The notes: generated by a model from the sequence alone, not told the origin. A stretch of DNA of 64,000 bases from Anaerolineae bacterium (GCA_023384415.1 JAHDWJ010000013.1:56066-120065); one strand, 5' to 3'; shown: positions 51,145 to 60,107, counted from the stretch's first letter. A program made the numbers and translations.

Positions 51145-51816
51145 TTATGAGGAACTATTAGCCACAAATTGGATAGTTAGCTCTACCTCATCAGAAACAT
51201 CAGCGACGCTGGGAACATTGGGAATCCGCAAATCAAAATCGGCCCGGCTCACGGTAGCCGTAGCCGTCCCCGAAATTTGGTCAGCCGTAACGGCTTTGGC
51301 GGTCACCGTAAAAACCACCGGCTCACTGATCTCTCTGATAGTAATATCCCCGGAAATGGTAAAAGTAATCTCCTGACCAATTTCTATGGCATCCGGCAGC
51401 CCATTGACCAGTGTGGGGGTGAAGGTAATGGTTGGATGGCGGCTTGTCTCTAAAATTTGGCTGTGAATGGCCCGATTACGCATATTGTTGTCTGTGGCAA
51501 ACCCTCGGGCATCAATCTGGATAGGGCCAAGCTGCAACGTAGAAAGATCTTCCAGATTGACCGCGATCTGGCCGCTTACCAGATTGGTGCTGCCGATAAC
51601 CGTAGTCGGCTGCCCCATGAGCATCTCACTCAGGGTGAAGCTGACGGTTGAGTCGGCCTGGCTGATTTGGTAGATGCGCCCCTCGCTGCCGATGACAACC
51701 ACCGGCACCGCTTCAAGAGTACTGCTGGGGCTGCCGGATTGACCAGAACCACCACATGCTGAAAGCAGGATAAGCAGTAAAAAAAATAAGAGAAGGTTTT
51801 TGGTCACTGTTTTCAT
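51145..51816 (-). CDS. YceI-family lipoprotein
   Basis: The 223-residue protein has a lipoprotein signal (LLFFLLLILLSAC, then GGSGQSG) and a YceI lipocalin-like domain: YQISQADSTVSFTLSEMLMG, GQIAVNLEDLSTLQLGPIQIDARGFATDNNMRNRAIHSQILETSRHPTITF, then DITIREISEPVVFTVTA and RADFDLRIPNVPSVADVSDEVELTIQF. YceI proteins bind isoprenoid chains or similar lipids in the envelope and often accompany carotenoid or quinone genes. It sits in the light-response gene block. Confidence 0.9.
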   Translation of the reverse strand: MKTVTKNLLLFFLLLILLSACGGSGQSGSPSSTLEAVPVVVIGSEGRIYQISQADSTVSFTLSEMLMGQPTTVIGSTNLVSGQIAVNLEDLSTLQLGPIQIDARGFATDNNMRNRAIHSQILETSRHPTITFTPTLVNGLPDAIEIGQEITFTISGDITIREISEPVVFTVTAKAVTADQISGTATATVSRADFDLRIPNVPSVADVSDEVELTIQFVANSSS

Positions 51817-51966
51817 TGTTGGTTTCCTCGTGTAGATCGTGCGGCTAGATAGGCGGCCGCAGCTTCATATTAAAAGTACAGTAACGCAGCACCAAAAAAA
51901 TGGCAAGCCAGTCAAAAGCAACGCTTAAGTTGCTGCGGGTCAACAAACCCATTACCAAATGGTCAT

Positions 51967-53388
51967 TTACCCTTTTCTGGCGGCCGCATAAGCCATCAAG
52001 GTACGTTCTCGGGTTTGCTGACGGTCTATGAGAGGAGCAGGGTAAGTGTGGCCGATGAGGCAGCCGGCCGCCTGCTGTTCCAGGGGGGTCATGGCCCAGG
52101 GGGCATGGATCCGTTCACGGGGAACACGCGCCAGTTCGGGCAGCCAGCGGCGGATGTACTCCCCCTCGGGATCAAACCGCTGGCTCTGGCTGACGGGGCT
52201 GAAGATACGGAAATAAGGAGCGGCATCTGTGCCGGTTCCGGCCGTCCACTGCCATCCCCCATTGTTGGCCGCCGGATCACCGTCTATCAACTGCTGCATA
52301 AAATAAGTTTCCCCCCACCGCCAATCAATGAGCAAATCTTTGACCAAAAATGAGGCCACTATCATGCGGGCGCGGTTAGGCATCCAGCCGATGTGCTGCA
52401 GATGACGCATCGCCGCATCTACCACAGGGAAACCAGTTTGCCCGGCCTGCCAGGCGTGGAACTGGCTCACATCATTCAACCATTGTATCTGATCATATTC
52501 TGGGCGGAAGCTGCCCCGGCGGACATGGGGAAAATGGTACAGGATATGGATATAAAATTCCCGCCACAGCAGCTCATTCAGCCATACCTCAGCCCCCCGT
52601 TGAGCGTCCTGATCGCCAACACGCGGCGCGGCCGCGATACAGGCCCGCGCCGACACCACCGCCTGCCGAATAGAGACCATGCCCAGCCGCAAATAAGGGG
52701 ACAGGGTGGCCGTACCCTCTAAATCCAGCCGGTCGCGCCGGTCGGCATAATGGCGAATGGGGGCCATCCACTGCCCGGCAAACGCGGTCAGCCGCCGCTG
52801 CCCTTCCTGCTCCCCGGCTGGAAATAAGCCGGAAGACGGGGTGGGCGACTCAGGGATGGCCAGGGAATGAACCCCATTGACCGGAGGCAAGGTTGAGGGG
52901 GCCGGGCACAAATCCGCGGCCGCGGGCTGAGGAAACTGCTTACACGCCTGGCTAAACGGGGTGAACACCACATAAGGTGAGCCATCTTTTTTCACGATCT
53001 CCCCTGGAGTAAAGAGAGAGACACCGGGCAGCAAAGTCAGCGGAAGCGCGGCCGCGACCTGAGCATCTCGCCGCCGGGCATAGGGAGAATAATCAGCTTC
53101 GGCATAAATCGCGGCCGCGCCCGTCTCCTGAACCAGGCGGTGCAGCTCCTCTACCGGATGACCCAACCGGACAATGAGGCGGCTTCCCCGTGCCTGGAGC
53201 AATTGATCTAACTGGCGCAACCCTTCCAGAAGAAACGCCTGCCGCTGCTCCCCCACCCAGGGAGATGACCAAAGGGTATTGTCCAGGATGTAGAGGGGGA
53301 TAACCCGCTGATGCCGGACTGCGGCCGCGAGGGGTTGATTGTCCGCCAGGCGCAAATCTCGCCGTATCCACCAGATAGCTGTTGACAT
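51967..53388 (-). CDS. phrB: Deoxyribodipyrimidine photolyase, class I type
   Basis: The 473-residue flavoprotein repairs UV-induced cyclobutane pyrimidine dimers with blue light. N-terminal antenna domain: STAIWWIRRDLRLADNQPLAAA. C-terminal FAD domain: ELLWREFYIHILYHFPHVRRGSF, FPVVDAAMRHLQHIGWMPNRARMIVASFLVKDLLIDWRWGETYFMQQLIDGDPAANNGGWQWTAGTG, then TDAAPYFRIFSPVSQSQRFDPEGEYIRRW. The conserved N-N-G-G-W-Q-W and P-Y-F-R-I-F are present. ATG 53388 (MSTAIWWIRR) is chosen over the longer frame from 53445. It lies 62 bp after the desaturase gene, downstream of the CarH-like regulator. Confidence 0.94.
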   Translation of the reverse strand: MSTAIWWIRRDLRLADNQPLAAAVRHQRVIPLYILDNTLWSSPWVGEQRQAFLLEGLRQLDQLLQARGSRLIVRLGHPVEELHRLVQETGAAAIYAEADYSPYARRRDAQVAAALPLTLLPGVSLFTPGEIVKKDGSPYVVFTPFSQACKQFPQPAAADLCPAPSTLPPVNGVHSLAIPESPTPSSGLFPAGEQEGQRRLTAFAGQWMAPIRHYADRRDRLDLEGTATLSPYLRLGMVSIRQAVVSARACIAAAPRVGDQDAQRGAEVWLNELLWREFYIHILYHFPHVRRGSFRPEYDQIQWLNDVSQFHAWQAGQTGFPVVDAAMRHLQHIGWMPNRARMIVASFLVKDLLIDWRWGETYFMQQLIDGDPAANNGGWQWTAGTGTDAAPYFRIFSPVSQSQRFDPEGEYIRRWLPELARVPRERIHAPWAMTPLEQQAAGCLIGHTYPAPLIDRQQTRERTLMAYAAARKG

Positions 53389-53450
53389 AATTATCCCGGA
53401 AAGAGGCGTGAGAGCTGAAGAGTGTGGACTGAGTGAGCCACCCAATCAAC

Positions 53451-54998
53451 TTACCGGCGTACAGCAAATGACGATAAGGGGAAGGGCTGGCTCTTTTCAT
53501 CCTCGCTCGTTTGTCTTTCGTCAATCATTGATAAAACATCGGTGGCTACGCGAAGGCCACCCAGGGCGACAGCGGCGGTGGACTGGCCGGGGAAAATAGT
53601 GTCGCCAACCAGCCACAAGCCTGGAGCCAGCCGCGGCCCCCACAGTTGGAACAGGCTGGTCTGGGGAAAGCCGCCCACCCACCCCCAGGCCCGCCGGGTA
53701 AACCGTTGGAAGGTGATAGGGGTGCCGGGCAAGATGAGTGCGGCCGCGTCCCGCAAACCGGGTATCACTTTCTCCACTGAGGCCAAAATTCGGTTGAGGT
53801 AAGCCTGCTTCCTGGCCTCATAAGCCGCCTGATCCTGGTGAAACAGTTCCCACCAGGGAGCCAGGTCAGTGTGGGTACTGATGGTGAGAGCGCGATGACC
53901 AATGGGAGCGCGGCCGCGATCCCACCCTGGACTCAATGAAAGGAACAGGCTGTTCCCTTCCCCCAGCGGTTCACCCATAATCAGTTGGTGGTGCAGAGGA
54001 AAATCGGCGGGGATGATTCCCCCATCCAGCCCCACATACACCATAAACGCCCCCCAGCCAGATGGGGGCCGGGGAGGTAAATGGCGCAGCCGCCCTGGCA
54101 AATTATCCCCTAGCAGCGCGGCCGCGTTCCAGGGGGGGAGATTGGCGATCACCAGATCCGCCGGGAAGCTATCCCCACGTTTCGTCTCTACCGCTGCCGG
54201 GCGGCCGCGCTCTCGCCGAATGTGGCTAACTTCCTGCCGGTACAACACCTCGCCCCCATATTGGCGCACCGCCTGAGCCAACGCCTGGGCAATCCCCCCT
54301 ATTCCCCCCTCCAGATGAACCACCCCCCGCCGGGGCAAATCTAAGGCCGACGCCCCATACAAAGCGTTGGCGTACTGGCTGGTAGTCTGGGCGGCAATTT
54401 GCAGCTGCCCATCCACAAAAAGGCGTAAATTGTCTGGGGCGTGGCGCAAATGGGCGGCCACCGGGCGCAAGGCATCCGCCACCAGCCCAGGGTGGAGATG
54501 GCGCGGCCAATCAGCAGCCAGCCAGCGCAGCCCGGTGTGGGCCAGGGCAAACAGATCAGATGGTGATTGGGGGGGCCAGGGGGGTGTTCGTTGGGCAAAA
54601 TTCCACAGGGCGTCGGCGGTGCGCTCTTGCCAGGCAAAAAAACGCTCCCCGGCCAGGCCAAAAGCCCGGCGATGTTCGTCAAAGCGCCGGGCATCTCCCC
54701 ACCGGATAATCTGTTGACCATCGGGCAAATGGGCTACCAGGGCCAACTCAGCCGGGTGAACCGGCCACTGGTCAATACCAACCGCTTCCCCCACCTGGGC
54801 CATGATCCCTCCCGGATCAAACCCCCCTGCCAGAGTAGCCCCCGCCTCAAAACGGTATTTCTGGTGGTAAAATGTGCCGGCACACCCCCCAGGATAAACG
54901 TGGGCCTCTAGCACCGTAACCGGCACTCCCGAACGGGCCAGGGCCGCGGCCACCGTCAGACCACCCACCCCCGCCCCAATCACCACAACCCGCTTCAT
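53451..54998 (-). CDS. Phytoene-desaturase-like FAD oxidoreductase
   Basis: The 515-residue protein starts [43 protein letters not shown], the CrtI/CrtD/CrtH-type dinucleotide fold, and ends with [22 protein letters not shown], the C-terminal flavin motif of carotenoid desaturases/isomerases. Internal [22 protein letters not shown] also fits. It probably acts on carotenoids, though no phytoene synthase gene is visible. ATG 54998 is preferred over 55013. It follows the CarH-like regulator with a 44-bp gap. Confidence 0.85.
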   Translation of the reverse strand: MKRVVVIGAGVGGLTVAAALARSGVPVTVLEAHVYPGGCAGTFYHQKYRFEAGATLAGGFDPGGIMAQVGEAVGIDQWPVHPAELALVAHLPDGQQIIRWGDARRFDEHRRAFGLAGERFFAWQERTADALWNFAQRTPPWPPQSPSDLFALAHTGLRWLAADWPRHLHPGLVADALRPVAAHLRHAPDNLRLFVDGQLQIAAQTTSQYANALYGASALDLPRRGVVHLEGGIGGIAQALAQAVRQYGGEVLYRQEVSHIRRERGRPAAVETKRGDSFPADLVIANLPPWNAAALLGDNLPGRLRHLPPRPPSGWGAFMVYVGLDGGIIPADFPLHHQLIMGEPLGEGNSLFLSLSPGWDRGRAPIGHRALTISTHTDLAPWWELFHQDQAAYEARKQAYLNRILASVEKVIPGLRDAAALILPGTPITFQRFTRRAWGWVGGFPQTSLFQLWGPRLAPGLWLVGDTIFPGQSTAAVALGGLRVATDVLSMIDERQTSEDEKSQPFPLSSFAVRR

Positions 54999-55042
54999 AA
55001 CCCCACTCCCCATTCCCTAATACACCAATACACCAGTTACAA

Positions 55043-56371
55043 CTATTCCGCCTGCTGGGCCAGCAGTTCACTCAACCATTTTAGAATCGGCCGTCCCTGG
55101 CCGTTGATCTCTTTGTTAATCGCTTCCCCATAAGCCACCAGGTATCGGCTCAGCCACTCATGGGGAATCTCATAGTTAAAAAGGAGATCAGACAGCCAGC
55201 CTAAATCGTTGCTGATGAAGTTAAGATCACCCAGTTTTAAGGCTGCCTTGATATGTTTAGCCATGTTTTGATTAGCCTGAACCAGTTCCCCCTGGGGCAT
55301 ACCCATCTCTACGGCTGTGTGCCACAGATGGGCCTCGATAAGTGGCTGATGGCGAGTAAATTGGACCAACGCTCGTTGATAATCCTCATCTACGGGTATC
55401 ACCGCCGGGGGAAGCGGACGGCCATTAAGCAGACGAGAAATCACCTGGGGGATTTTGTCCATCTCTTGGCCAAGAAAATGGCCGGGGATGCGCTCACGCA
55501 GGGCGGGGATATGGTTAAAGATGCGGCCGCCATAAGCCAAAGGGATACGCCGCGGCCGCAGCATCTGGGCCATATCCAGCAAATTGGCGGCCGTGCCCAA
55601 CATCTGGGCCGACATCACCACCAGATCAGGGTGGGTTGTTTCAATGGTACGCTCCATTTGGGCTACCGGCACATTGGCCCCCAGGTAAAGGGCATCCCAC
55701 CCCTGCCGCCGCAGCAAGAAGGCGATTAGCAATGGGCTGAAGGTGTGATCATCTTCTGGAGCACACCCTACCAAAATCCGCTCCGGGCGAGTAGGCGGTG
55801 GTGAGGCCAAAAGCAACGCTTGTAATCGCTGCAAAGCCAGGGCGGAAGCAAAATGCTCTTGCTGCACCGTGATTTGCCCTCGAAACCACCCTTCCCCAAT
55901 TTCATGCAGCCCGGTCTGCAAAATAGCAAAACAGACATGCTCTGGTGAGTAAAGGGCAAACGCCTGGTTGAGAATATCCCTGGCTCGTTTCTCATCAAAG
56001 GCCATACATGCCTGTACCCACTGCTCCCGGAGTTGGCTCAACACATCACCAGTCAAGGAGATAGGGGTAAACCGCTCCTCTTCAACCCCACTATCAAAGG
56101 TGAGGTGCTCCAGGAGTGGATCTTTCCCTTCAGCTTCTAAAGATTGCCATAAATTGACCGCCCGGCTGATGCTCACTCCTTCATCTTGACGGGCCATGAG
56201 CCACTTCAACATCTCAATATCCCGGCGTGAATAGAGGCGATGCCCCCCCTCAGTCCGCTGTGGATCGGGCAGGCCATAACGGCGCTCCCAGGCCCGTAAT
56301 GTGTCTGGCTTTAGACCAGTCTCACGGATAACTAATTTGAGGTTGAAAGTTGGCTCGTTGCTTGCGCTCAT
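55043..56371 (-). CDS. CarH/LitR-like B12-dependent light-responsive regulator
   Basis: The 442-residue protein has an N-terminal MerR-type winged helix (LKLVIRETGLKPDTLRAWERRYGLPDPQRTEGGHRLYSRRDI, residues 11-52), a helical bundle with W162-x9-E172-H173 (GWFRGQITVQQEH), which is the CarH/LitR signature for binding adenosylcobalamin, and a B12-binding Rossmann domain (VGCAPEDDHTFSPLL at 201-215; VVMSAQMLGT). The lower-ligand motif reads D207-x-H209-x-x-S212 in place of ExHxxG, retaining the histidine. The residue after W162 is Phe, where Thermus CarH has a His used in the light-state, as I recall. About 150 extra residues follow the B12 domain. It would repress light-inducible genes in the dark. 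Downstream genes match known CarH/LitR targets. Confidence 0.9.
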   Translation of the reverse strand: MSASNEPTFNLKLVIRETGLKPDTLRAWERRYGLPDPQRTEGGHRLYSRRDIEMLKWLMARQDEGVSISRAVNLWQSLEAEGKDPLLEHLTFDSGVEEERFTPISLTGDVLSQLREQWVQACMAFDEKRARDILNQAFALYSPEHVCFAILQTGLHEIGEGWFRGQITVQQEHFASALALQRLQALLLASPPPTRPERILVGCAPEDDHTFSPLLIAFLLRRQGWDALYLGANVPVAQMERTIETTHPDLVVMSAQMLGTAANLLDMAQMLRPRRIPLAYGGRIFNHIPALRERIPGHFLGQEMDKIPQVISRLLNGRPLPPAVIPVDEDYQRALVQFTRHQPLIEAHLWHTAVEMGMPQGELVQANQNMAKHIKAALKLGDLNFISNDLGWLSDLLFNYEIPHEWLSRYLVAYGEAINKEINGQGRPILKWLSELLAQQAE

Positions 56372-56427
56372 ACTATGTTCCTTTCCTGCAAATGGCTAAA
56401 TGTTATCGCCGTATGATAGCGCATTTG

Positions 56428-56454
56428 TTTATATTTTGTCCATATTTTTGACAA
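56428..56454 (-). promoter_or_regulatory. Promoter/operator candidate of the carH-like operon
   Basis: On the minus strand TTGTCA (56449-56454) precedes TATAAA (56428-56433) with a 15-bp spacer, while TGGACA and TATCAT further down form an alternative pair with an 18-bp spacer. The plus-strand sequence TTGTC-N9-GACAA (56436-56454) is a perfect inverted repeat overlapping the -35 region, a plausible binding site for the regulator itself. Confidence 0.5.
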
Positions 56455-56461
56455 TCTTGTT

Positions 56462-57103
56462 TTATGACCGGGCGATATGGCGCAGGAAATCTTCCTTCTG
56501 GTTCTGGTCAGTGCGGAAGAGGCCGCGCAGGGTGGTGGTGGTCATGGAAGCGTCCGCTTTTTTGACCCCACGCATCATGCCGCAAAGGTGAGACCCATCA
56601 ACAACAACGGCGACTCCCTGGGGTTGCAGCAGCTCTTCGATGAAATCGGCAATCTGGGTGGTCATCCGTTCCTGGACTTGTAAACGGCGGGCAAACATTT
56701 CGACAATGCGGGGGATTTTGCTCAGGCCAAGCACTTTGTGGCTGGGGATATAAGCGACATGGGCTTTACCGAAGAAAGGGAGCATGTGATGTTCACACAG
56801 GCTGTAGAATTCAATATCTTTGACGATAACCATTTCGCTGTAATCAACGTCAAACAAAGCCCCATTGATCAATTTTACCGGGTCGGTGTTATAACCGGCG
56901 GTTATCTCGTTATACATCCGGGCGACCCGCTCTGGGGTTTTGAGCAAGCCATCCCGGTCAGGGTCTTCACCGATAGCGAAGAGAATATCGCGCACGGCGG
57001 CTTCGGTGGTGCGCTGACCGATTTCGTTGCCGTTGTTGGCTAAAAGCACGGTGACATCCGGCACAACTGGTTGTAGCTGGTCAAGATAGTAACTGGTTGA
57101 CAT
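56462..57103 (-). CDS. folE: GTP cyclohydrolase I
   Basis: The 213-residue enzyme makes dihydroneopterin triphosphate from GTP, the first step of folate and pterin synthesis. Motifs: [49 protein letters not shown] (zinc ligand Cys and His pair), [29 protein letters not shown] and HLCGMMRGV (second zinc Cys). folE commonly lies beside litR and photolyase genes; pterins may serve as photolyase antenna cofactor. It is the gene directly upstream of the carH-like gene. Confidence 0.95.
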   Translation of the reverse strand: MSTSYYLDQLQPVVPDVTVLLANNGNEIGQRTTEAAVRDILFAIGEDPDRDGLLKTPERVARMYNEITAGYNTDPVKLINGALFDVDYSEMVIVKDIEFYSLCEHHMLPFFGKAHVAYIPSHKVLGLSKIPRIVEMFARRLQVQERMTTQIADFIEELLQPQGVAVVVDGSHLCGMMRGVKKADASMTTTTLRGLFRTDQNQKEDFLRHIARS

Positions 57104-57180
57104 GGTTTACCCCTTTGGAATAAGGATGAATTAGGAATTAAGAATTCGGAAAAGGTCTCACGCACCAACTCGCAAACTCG

Positions 57181-57951
57181 CTACGGTCTGGCGAAGAGCG
57201 GCCGCAGCGGGGTTGGTTGGACCCAGGCGGTGAGGATTAAAAGGGTGACAAGCAAGGCGGCCGCGGCCGCACCCCCGGCAACCATAGGGAAGGTACTCTG
57301 TTTAACGGCAATGCCGGCAAAGGCCCATGCCAACACCCCCAGGTAGACAACATCACGGTGGCGGAAGCTAATTGCGGCCGCGATCCCCACCCCAACAATA
57401 AGCAGCATAACGGTCCAGGCCACTGGGGATATCCCCCAACCACCCCAGTTAGCAAACTCCAGGTAGGTGGTCACATTGGCGATGGTGGCCACCGTGATCC
57501 AGCCCAGGTATAGGCTAAAGGGAGCTGCCAGGAGCCACCGTTCAGTCGGTATAAACTGGGTGCGGCCAATGCCCAGGCGCAGGTAGATGGCTATCAAACT
57601 GATGAGCAGCCCCACCATTACCAATACCGTCAGAGCAAAAAGCTCATAGTGCCAAAGGAAAATCCAGGCGGTGTTGGCGACATTGCTCAGGGCAAAGAGC
57701 CAGCCAATACGCGCCAGGCGGGGGTTAGCGGCCTGTCCGGGCAAGGCCTGATAAACCACAAAAGCGGCCAAAGCCAGGTAAATCAATCCCCAGATGGCAA
57801 ACACATAGTTGGCGGGAACAAATAGCACCGGAAACCGGTTGGAGATTTCCCCCGTCTGTTGGCCGTTGATAGGCAAAATATTGGCCAGGGCATTGACCGT
57901 GACAGTCATGCCGAAGGCAATGAGGTTGATAAAGGGTAAAAATCGCAGCAT
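57181..57951 (-). CDS. TspO/MBR-family membrane protein
   Basis: The 256-residue protein has about seven transmembrane helices and a TspO-like core: LFVPANYVFAIWGLIYLALAAFVVYQ (with P-x-N-x-x-F-x-x-W-x-x-I-Y), ANTAWIFLWHYELFALTVLVM, FSLYLGWITVATIANVT (W-I-x-V-A-x-x-A-N-x). It is longer than the five-helix classical TspO, matching the tryptophan-rich sensory protein-like variant. TspO proteins handle porphyrins and respond to light and oxygen. ATG 57951 (MLRFLPFINL) follows TTTGGAGAAA; the frame extends to 58014. First gene of the light-related block. Confidence 0.82.
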   Translation of the reverse strand: MLRFLPFINLIAFGMTVTVNALANILPINGQQTGEISNRFPVLFVPANYVFAIWGLIYLALAAFVVYQALPGQAANPRLARIGWLFALSNVANTAWIFLWHYELFALTVLVMVGLLISLIAIYLRLGIGRTQFIPTERWLLAAPFSLYLGWITVATIANVTTYLEFANWGGWGISPVAWTVMLLIVGVGIAAAISFRHRDVVYLGVLAWAFAGIAVKQSTFPMVAGGAAAAALLVTLLILTAWVQPTPLRPLFARP

Positions 57952-58003
57952 AGCCGTTTCTCCAAATAAGGCCATAAAGAGGCAGGGGAGCAAAGTTAGT
58001 TTA

Positions 58004-58033
58004 ATTATAAACAATTGTTCGATATTCTGTCAA
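58004..58033 (-). promoter_or_regulatory. Promoter candidate upstream of the TspO-like gene
   Basis: On the minus strand TTGACA (58028-58033) and TATAAT (58004-58009) are separated by 18 bp. The spacer holds GAATATCGAACAA, which shares spacing with the TTGTCA...GGACAA text upstream of the carH-like gene, so both could carry a common operator. Confidence 0.65.
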
Positions 58034-58199
58034 GTTTTTGCACAGTTTCAGGCCACTCTCAACAGGTCACTCGTTTGTTGATTCTCCTACTCCCACATAA
58101 AATTCAAGGTCATGCGGCCGCGAATTTGCAACTTTGCACGAGTGACCTCTTTCATAATTCCTAATTCCTAATTCATCCTTACTCTCACAGGAGTACCCC

Positions 58200-58916
58200 A
58201 TGCAGCAGCGTTTACCTCTACCTTTTCGTCTGGCCTTCTTTTTGTTAGTTGGGTTGGCCCTCATCTTGTTGACCATCATCATTCGCAACCGCATGGGGCC
58301 AAGCAGTGTACCCCCGGCACTGGTGATTATCAATCAGCCAGCCCCCACCCCGGTAGATGTGAGCAGCGGTGAACTAATTTTGCGGGATGATTTCAGCGGG
58401 ACACAAGGGGCCTGGGTGTTGAGTCAAACGGGGCAGGCATTTTATGCTGATGGGGTGATGGTGCTGCATGATCGCCACTTTACGGGCTATGGTTGGGCGC
58501 GGCCGCATCTCCGCTTTGCCGATTTTGTCCTGGATGTGGATACCTGGTGGCAAGGGGGTGCATTAGGGGGCCGCTATGGGGTGCAGTTCAGCTACCAGGA
58601 TGAGGCCAACTATTACGCCTTTATGATCAGCAACGATGGCCTGTACAGTATCAGCCGCCAGGTCAATGGGCAGAGCCAACTGCTGGCCGAAGAATTCACC
58701 ACCGCCATTCGTCCCGCGGGGCAGATCAACCGGCTGCGGCTAGAAACACACGGACAGATGGCCCGCTTTTTTATCAATGATGTCTACCTATTGGATATCA
58801 CCCAGGCGCAAATTGAACGGGGGGATATTGTCCTGGTGGCTCAAAAAGCCACCGGGGCCGACTCCTTCCGCGTCGCTTTTGATAATCTAACCATTCACGT
58901 TCACCCAAATCGGTAG
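58200..58916 (+). CDS. Membrane-anchored LamG/concanavalin-like domain protein
   Basis: The 238-residue protein has one N-terminal transmembrane helix (LAFFLLVGLALILLTIIIRN), then from about residue 57 a beta-sandwich: LILRDDFSGTQGAWVLSQTG, FADFVLDVDTWWQGGALGGRYGVQFSYQDEANYYAFMISNDG and VYLLDITQAQIERGDIVLVAQKATGADSFRVAFDNLTIH. This matches LamG/DUF1080-type lectin-like domains that bind carbohydrates or serve as structural modules. It probably faces the outside. ATG 58200 follows ACAGGAGTA. One GCGGCCGC is present. Confidence 0.7.
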   Translation: MQQRLPLPFRLAFFLLVGLALILLTIIIRNRMGPSSVPPALVIINQPAPTPVDVSSGELILRDDFSGTQGAWVLSQTGQAFYADGVMVLHDRHFTGYGWARPHLRFADFVLDVDTWWQGGALGGRYGVQFSYQDEANYYAFMISNDGLYSISRQVNGQSQLLAEEFTTAIRPAGQINRLRLETHGQMARFFINDVYLLDITQAQIERGDIVLVAQKATGADSFRVAFDNLTIHVHPNR

Positions 58917-59098
58917 ATTGAGACCAGGCTGGAGCAAAATGACATGGTCCAAAGCCACCTTCTTCAGCGTTACTCCCCGCTCCTTACCCAACCCGACCTT
59001 GACCCTGGGGCTGGGGTTGGTAACGTTGGAGGCAATTAAGGGGGAAAAGTGGGTGATGCAGTGGCGTGGCTAGAAGGTGTATTGTTTAACTTGTCTGG

Positions 59099-59785
59099 TT
59101 ACTGCCCTGTGAAGCAGTTAGGGGGTGATTGGCACGGTTCGTACCAAATGAGGAGTCGGGCGGAAAATTGACCATTGGGATCCCCCCGTTCATAAGCCAT
59201 AACGCGACGATAATACGGTTGGGGTGTATTAGCAGGTAAATTAGCAAACGGTTGCGGCCGCGCCAGCAAAACAATATCCGAAACACCCGGATTCCACGTA
59301 TTCATCGCGACAACCTCTTGCACTATATTTCTTAAATCTGGACTGTAACGTACCCCAGGAGGGGTATTAGGTGGGTTATACCATACATCACTGGCCGGAA
59401 TAGCCTAATCAGCAAAGCTATAGGTTAAAGGCCGTGAATGGGGTGGGTTAATCGTGCTAAAAGGCAAGGGATAGGTAGAAAATTCACCGAAAAAGCGCAT
59501 TGCCAGTGGATTACTATAAGTGCCATCAATCCTAAACTCAAGATGTGCTGCTAAAATCACCGCATCCACTGGTAATGGGACATTCTCAAACCGAAACCCG
59601 CTAACCATTGGCTGCCTGTTTGGGCAATGACCAAAATATATCTCATTGTGTGTAGGAGCGACAATTTGATGACAGTCACCAAAATCCCCTCTGGGGCTGG
59701 CATCATTAGCCCCATCAATAATGGTAAGGATTGGGTTAGGTATATTAGCGGGAACAAAAGCCAACGCATCAGCAGCTGATGCCGG
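59099..59785 (-). pseudogene. Surface-protein gene with one in-frame stop and a lost 5' end
   Basis: On the minus strand one reading frame is open from 59785 to the stop at 59099 except for a single TAG at 59405-59407 (SFAD-stop-AIPASDVWYN). Text on both sides of the TAG reads as one protein: GFRFENVPLPVDAVILAAHLEF, YSFAD, then VRYSPDLRNIVQEVVAMNTWNP and NGQFSARLLIWYEPC. It resembles a beta-rich extracellular domain in which strands end with aromatic residues. The 5' end is cut off at 59786-59788 (stop in frame), where a fragment of another gene begins. This is a decayed gene, unless the TAG is read through. Confidence 0.7.
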
Positions 59786-60107
59786 TCATGGGTATCCCCC
59801 TATATGGCATCCCGATGGACAAACCATCACCTACGTTCATCGAGAAAATCCTGATGATCTCCGCGCCAATAATTGGCCGGGAGCTTTACATAGCAACCTA
59901 TATCAGATTCATCTTCCCCAGGGAGACATTACACCGCTAACCCAATTCAACCAGAAATGGGTTTACGATCCAGTCTGGTCTCCCGATGGGACATGGCTGG
60001 TCTTTACCGCCGATGACACCGTTTGGCTGCTGGCTCCTGGCCAGTCAACCCAACCGATTCCTTACCCCGGTATCACCCGCCGCCCCGCCTGGCTGACCAC
60101 CGATTAA
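59763..60107 (+). pseudogene. C-terminal fragment of a TolB-like beta-propeller protein
   Basis: The plus-strand fragment contains two PD40/TolB-type blades: GHGYPPIWHPDGQTITYVHREN and WVYDPVWSPDGTWLVFTADD, ending RRPAWLTTD. The propeller's earlier blades, signal peptide and start codon are missing, since the text to the left belongs in the opposite direction to the surface-protein pseudogene. A paralogous full-length propeller gene follows at 60163. A rearrangement joined the two fragments at about 59763-59788. Confidence 0.7.

Noticed and set aside
58887..59055. Minus-strand coding fragment reading RHCITHFSPLIASNVTNPSPR… up to TAG at 58887-58889
   Set aside because: It looks protein-like but ends antisense to the 3' end of the LamG-like gene and has no start; evidence is too weak for a feature.
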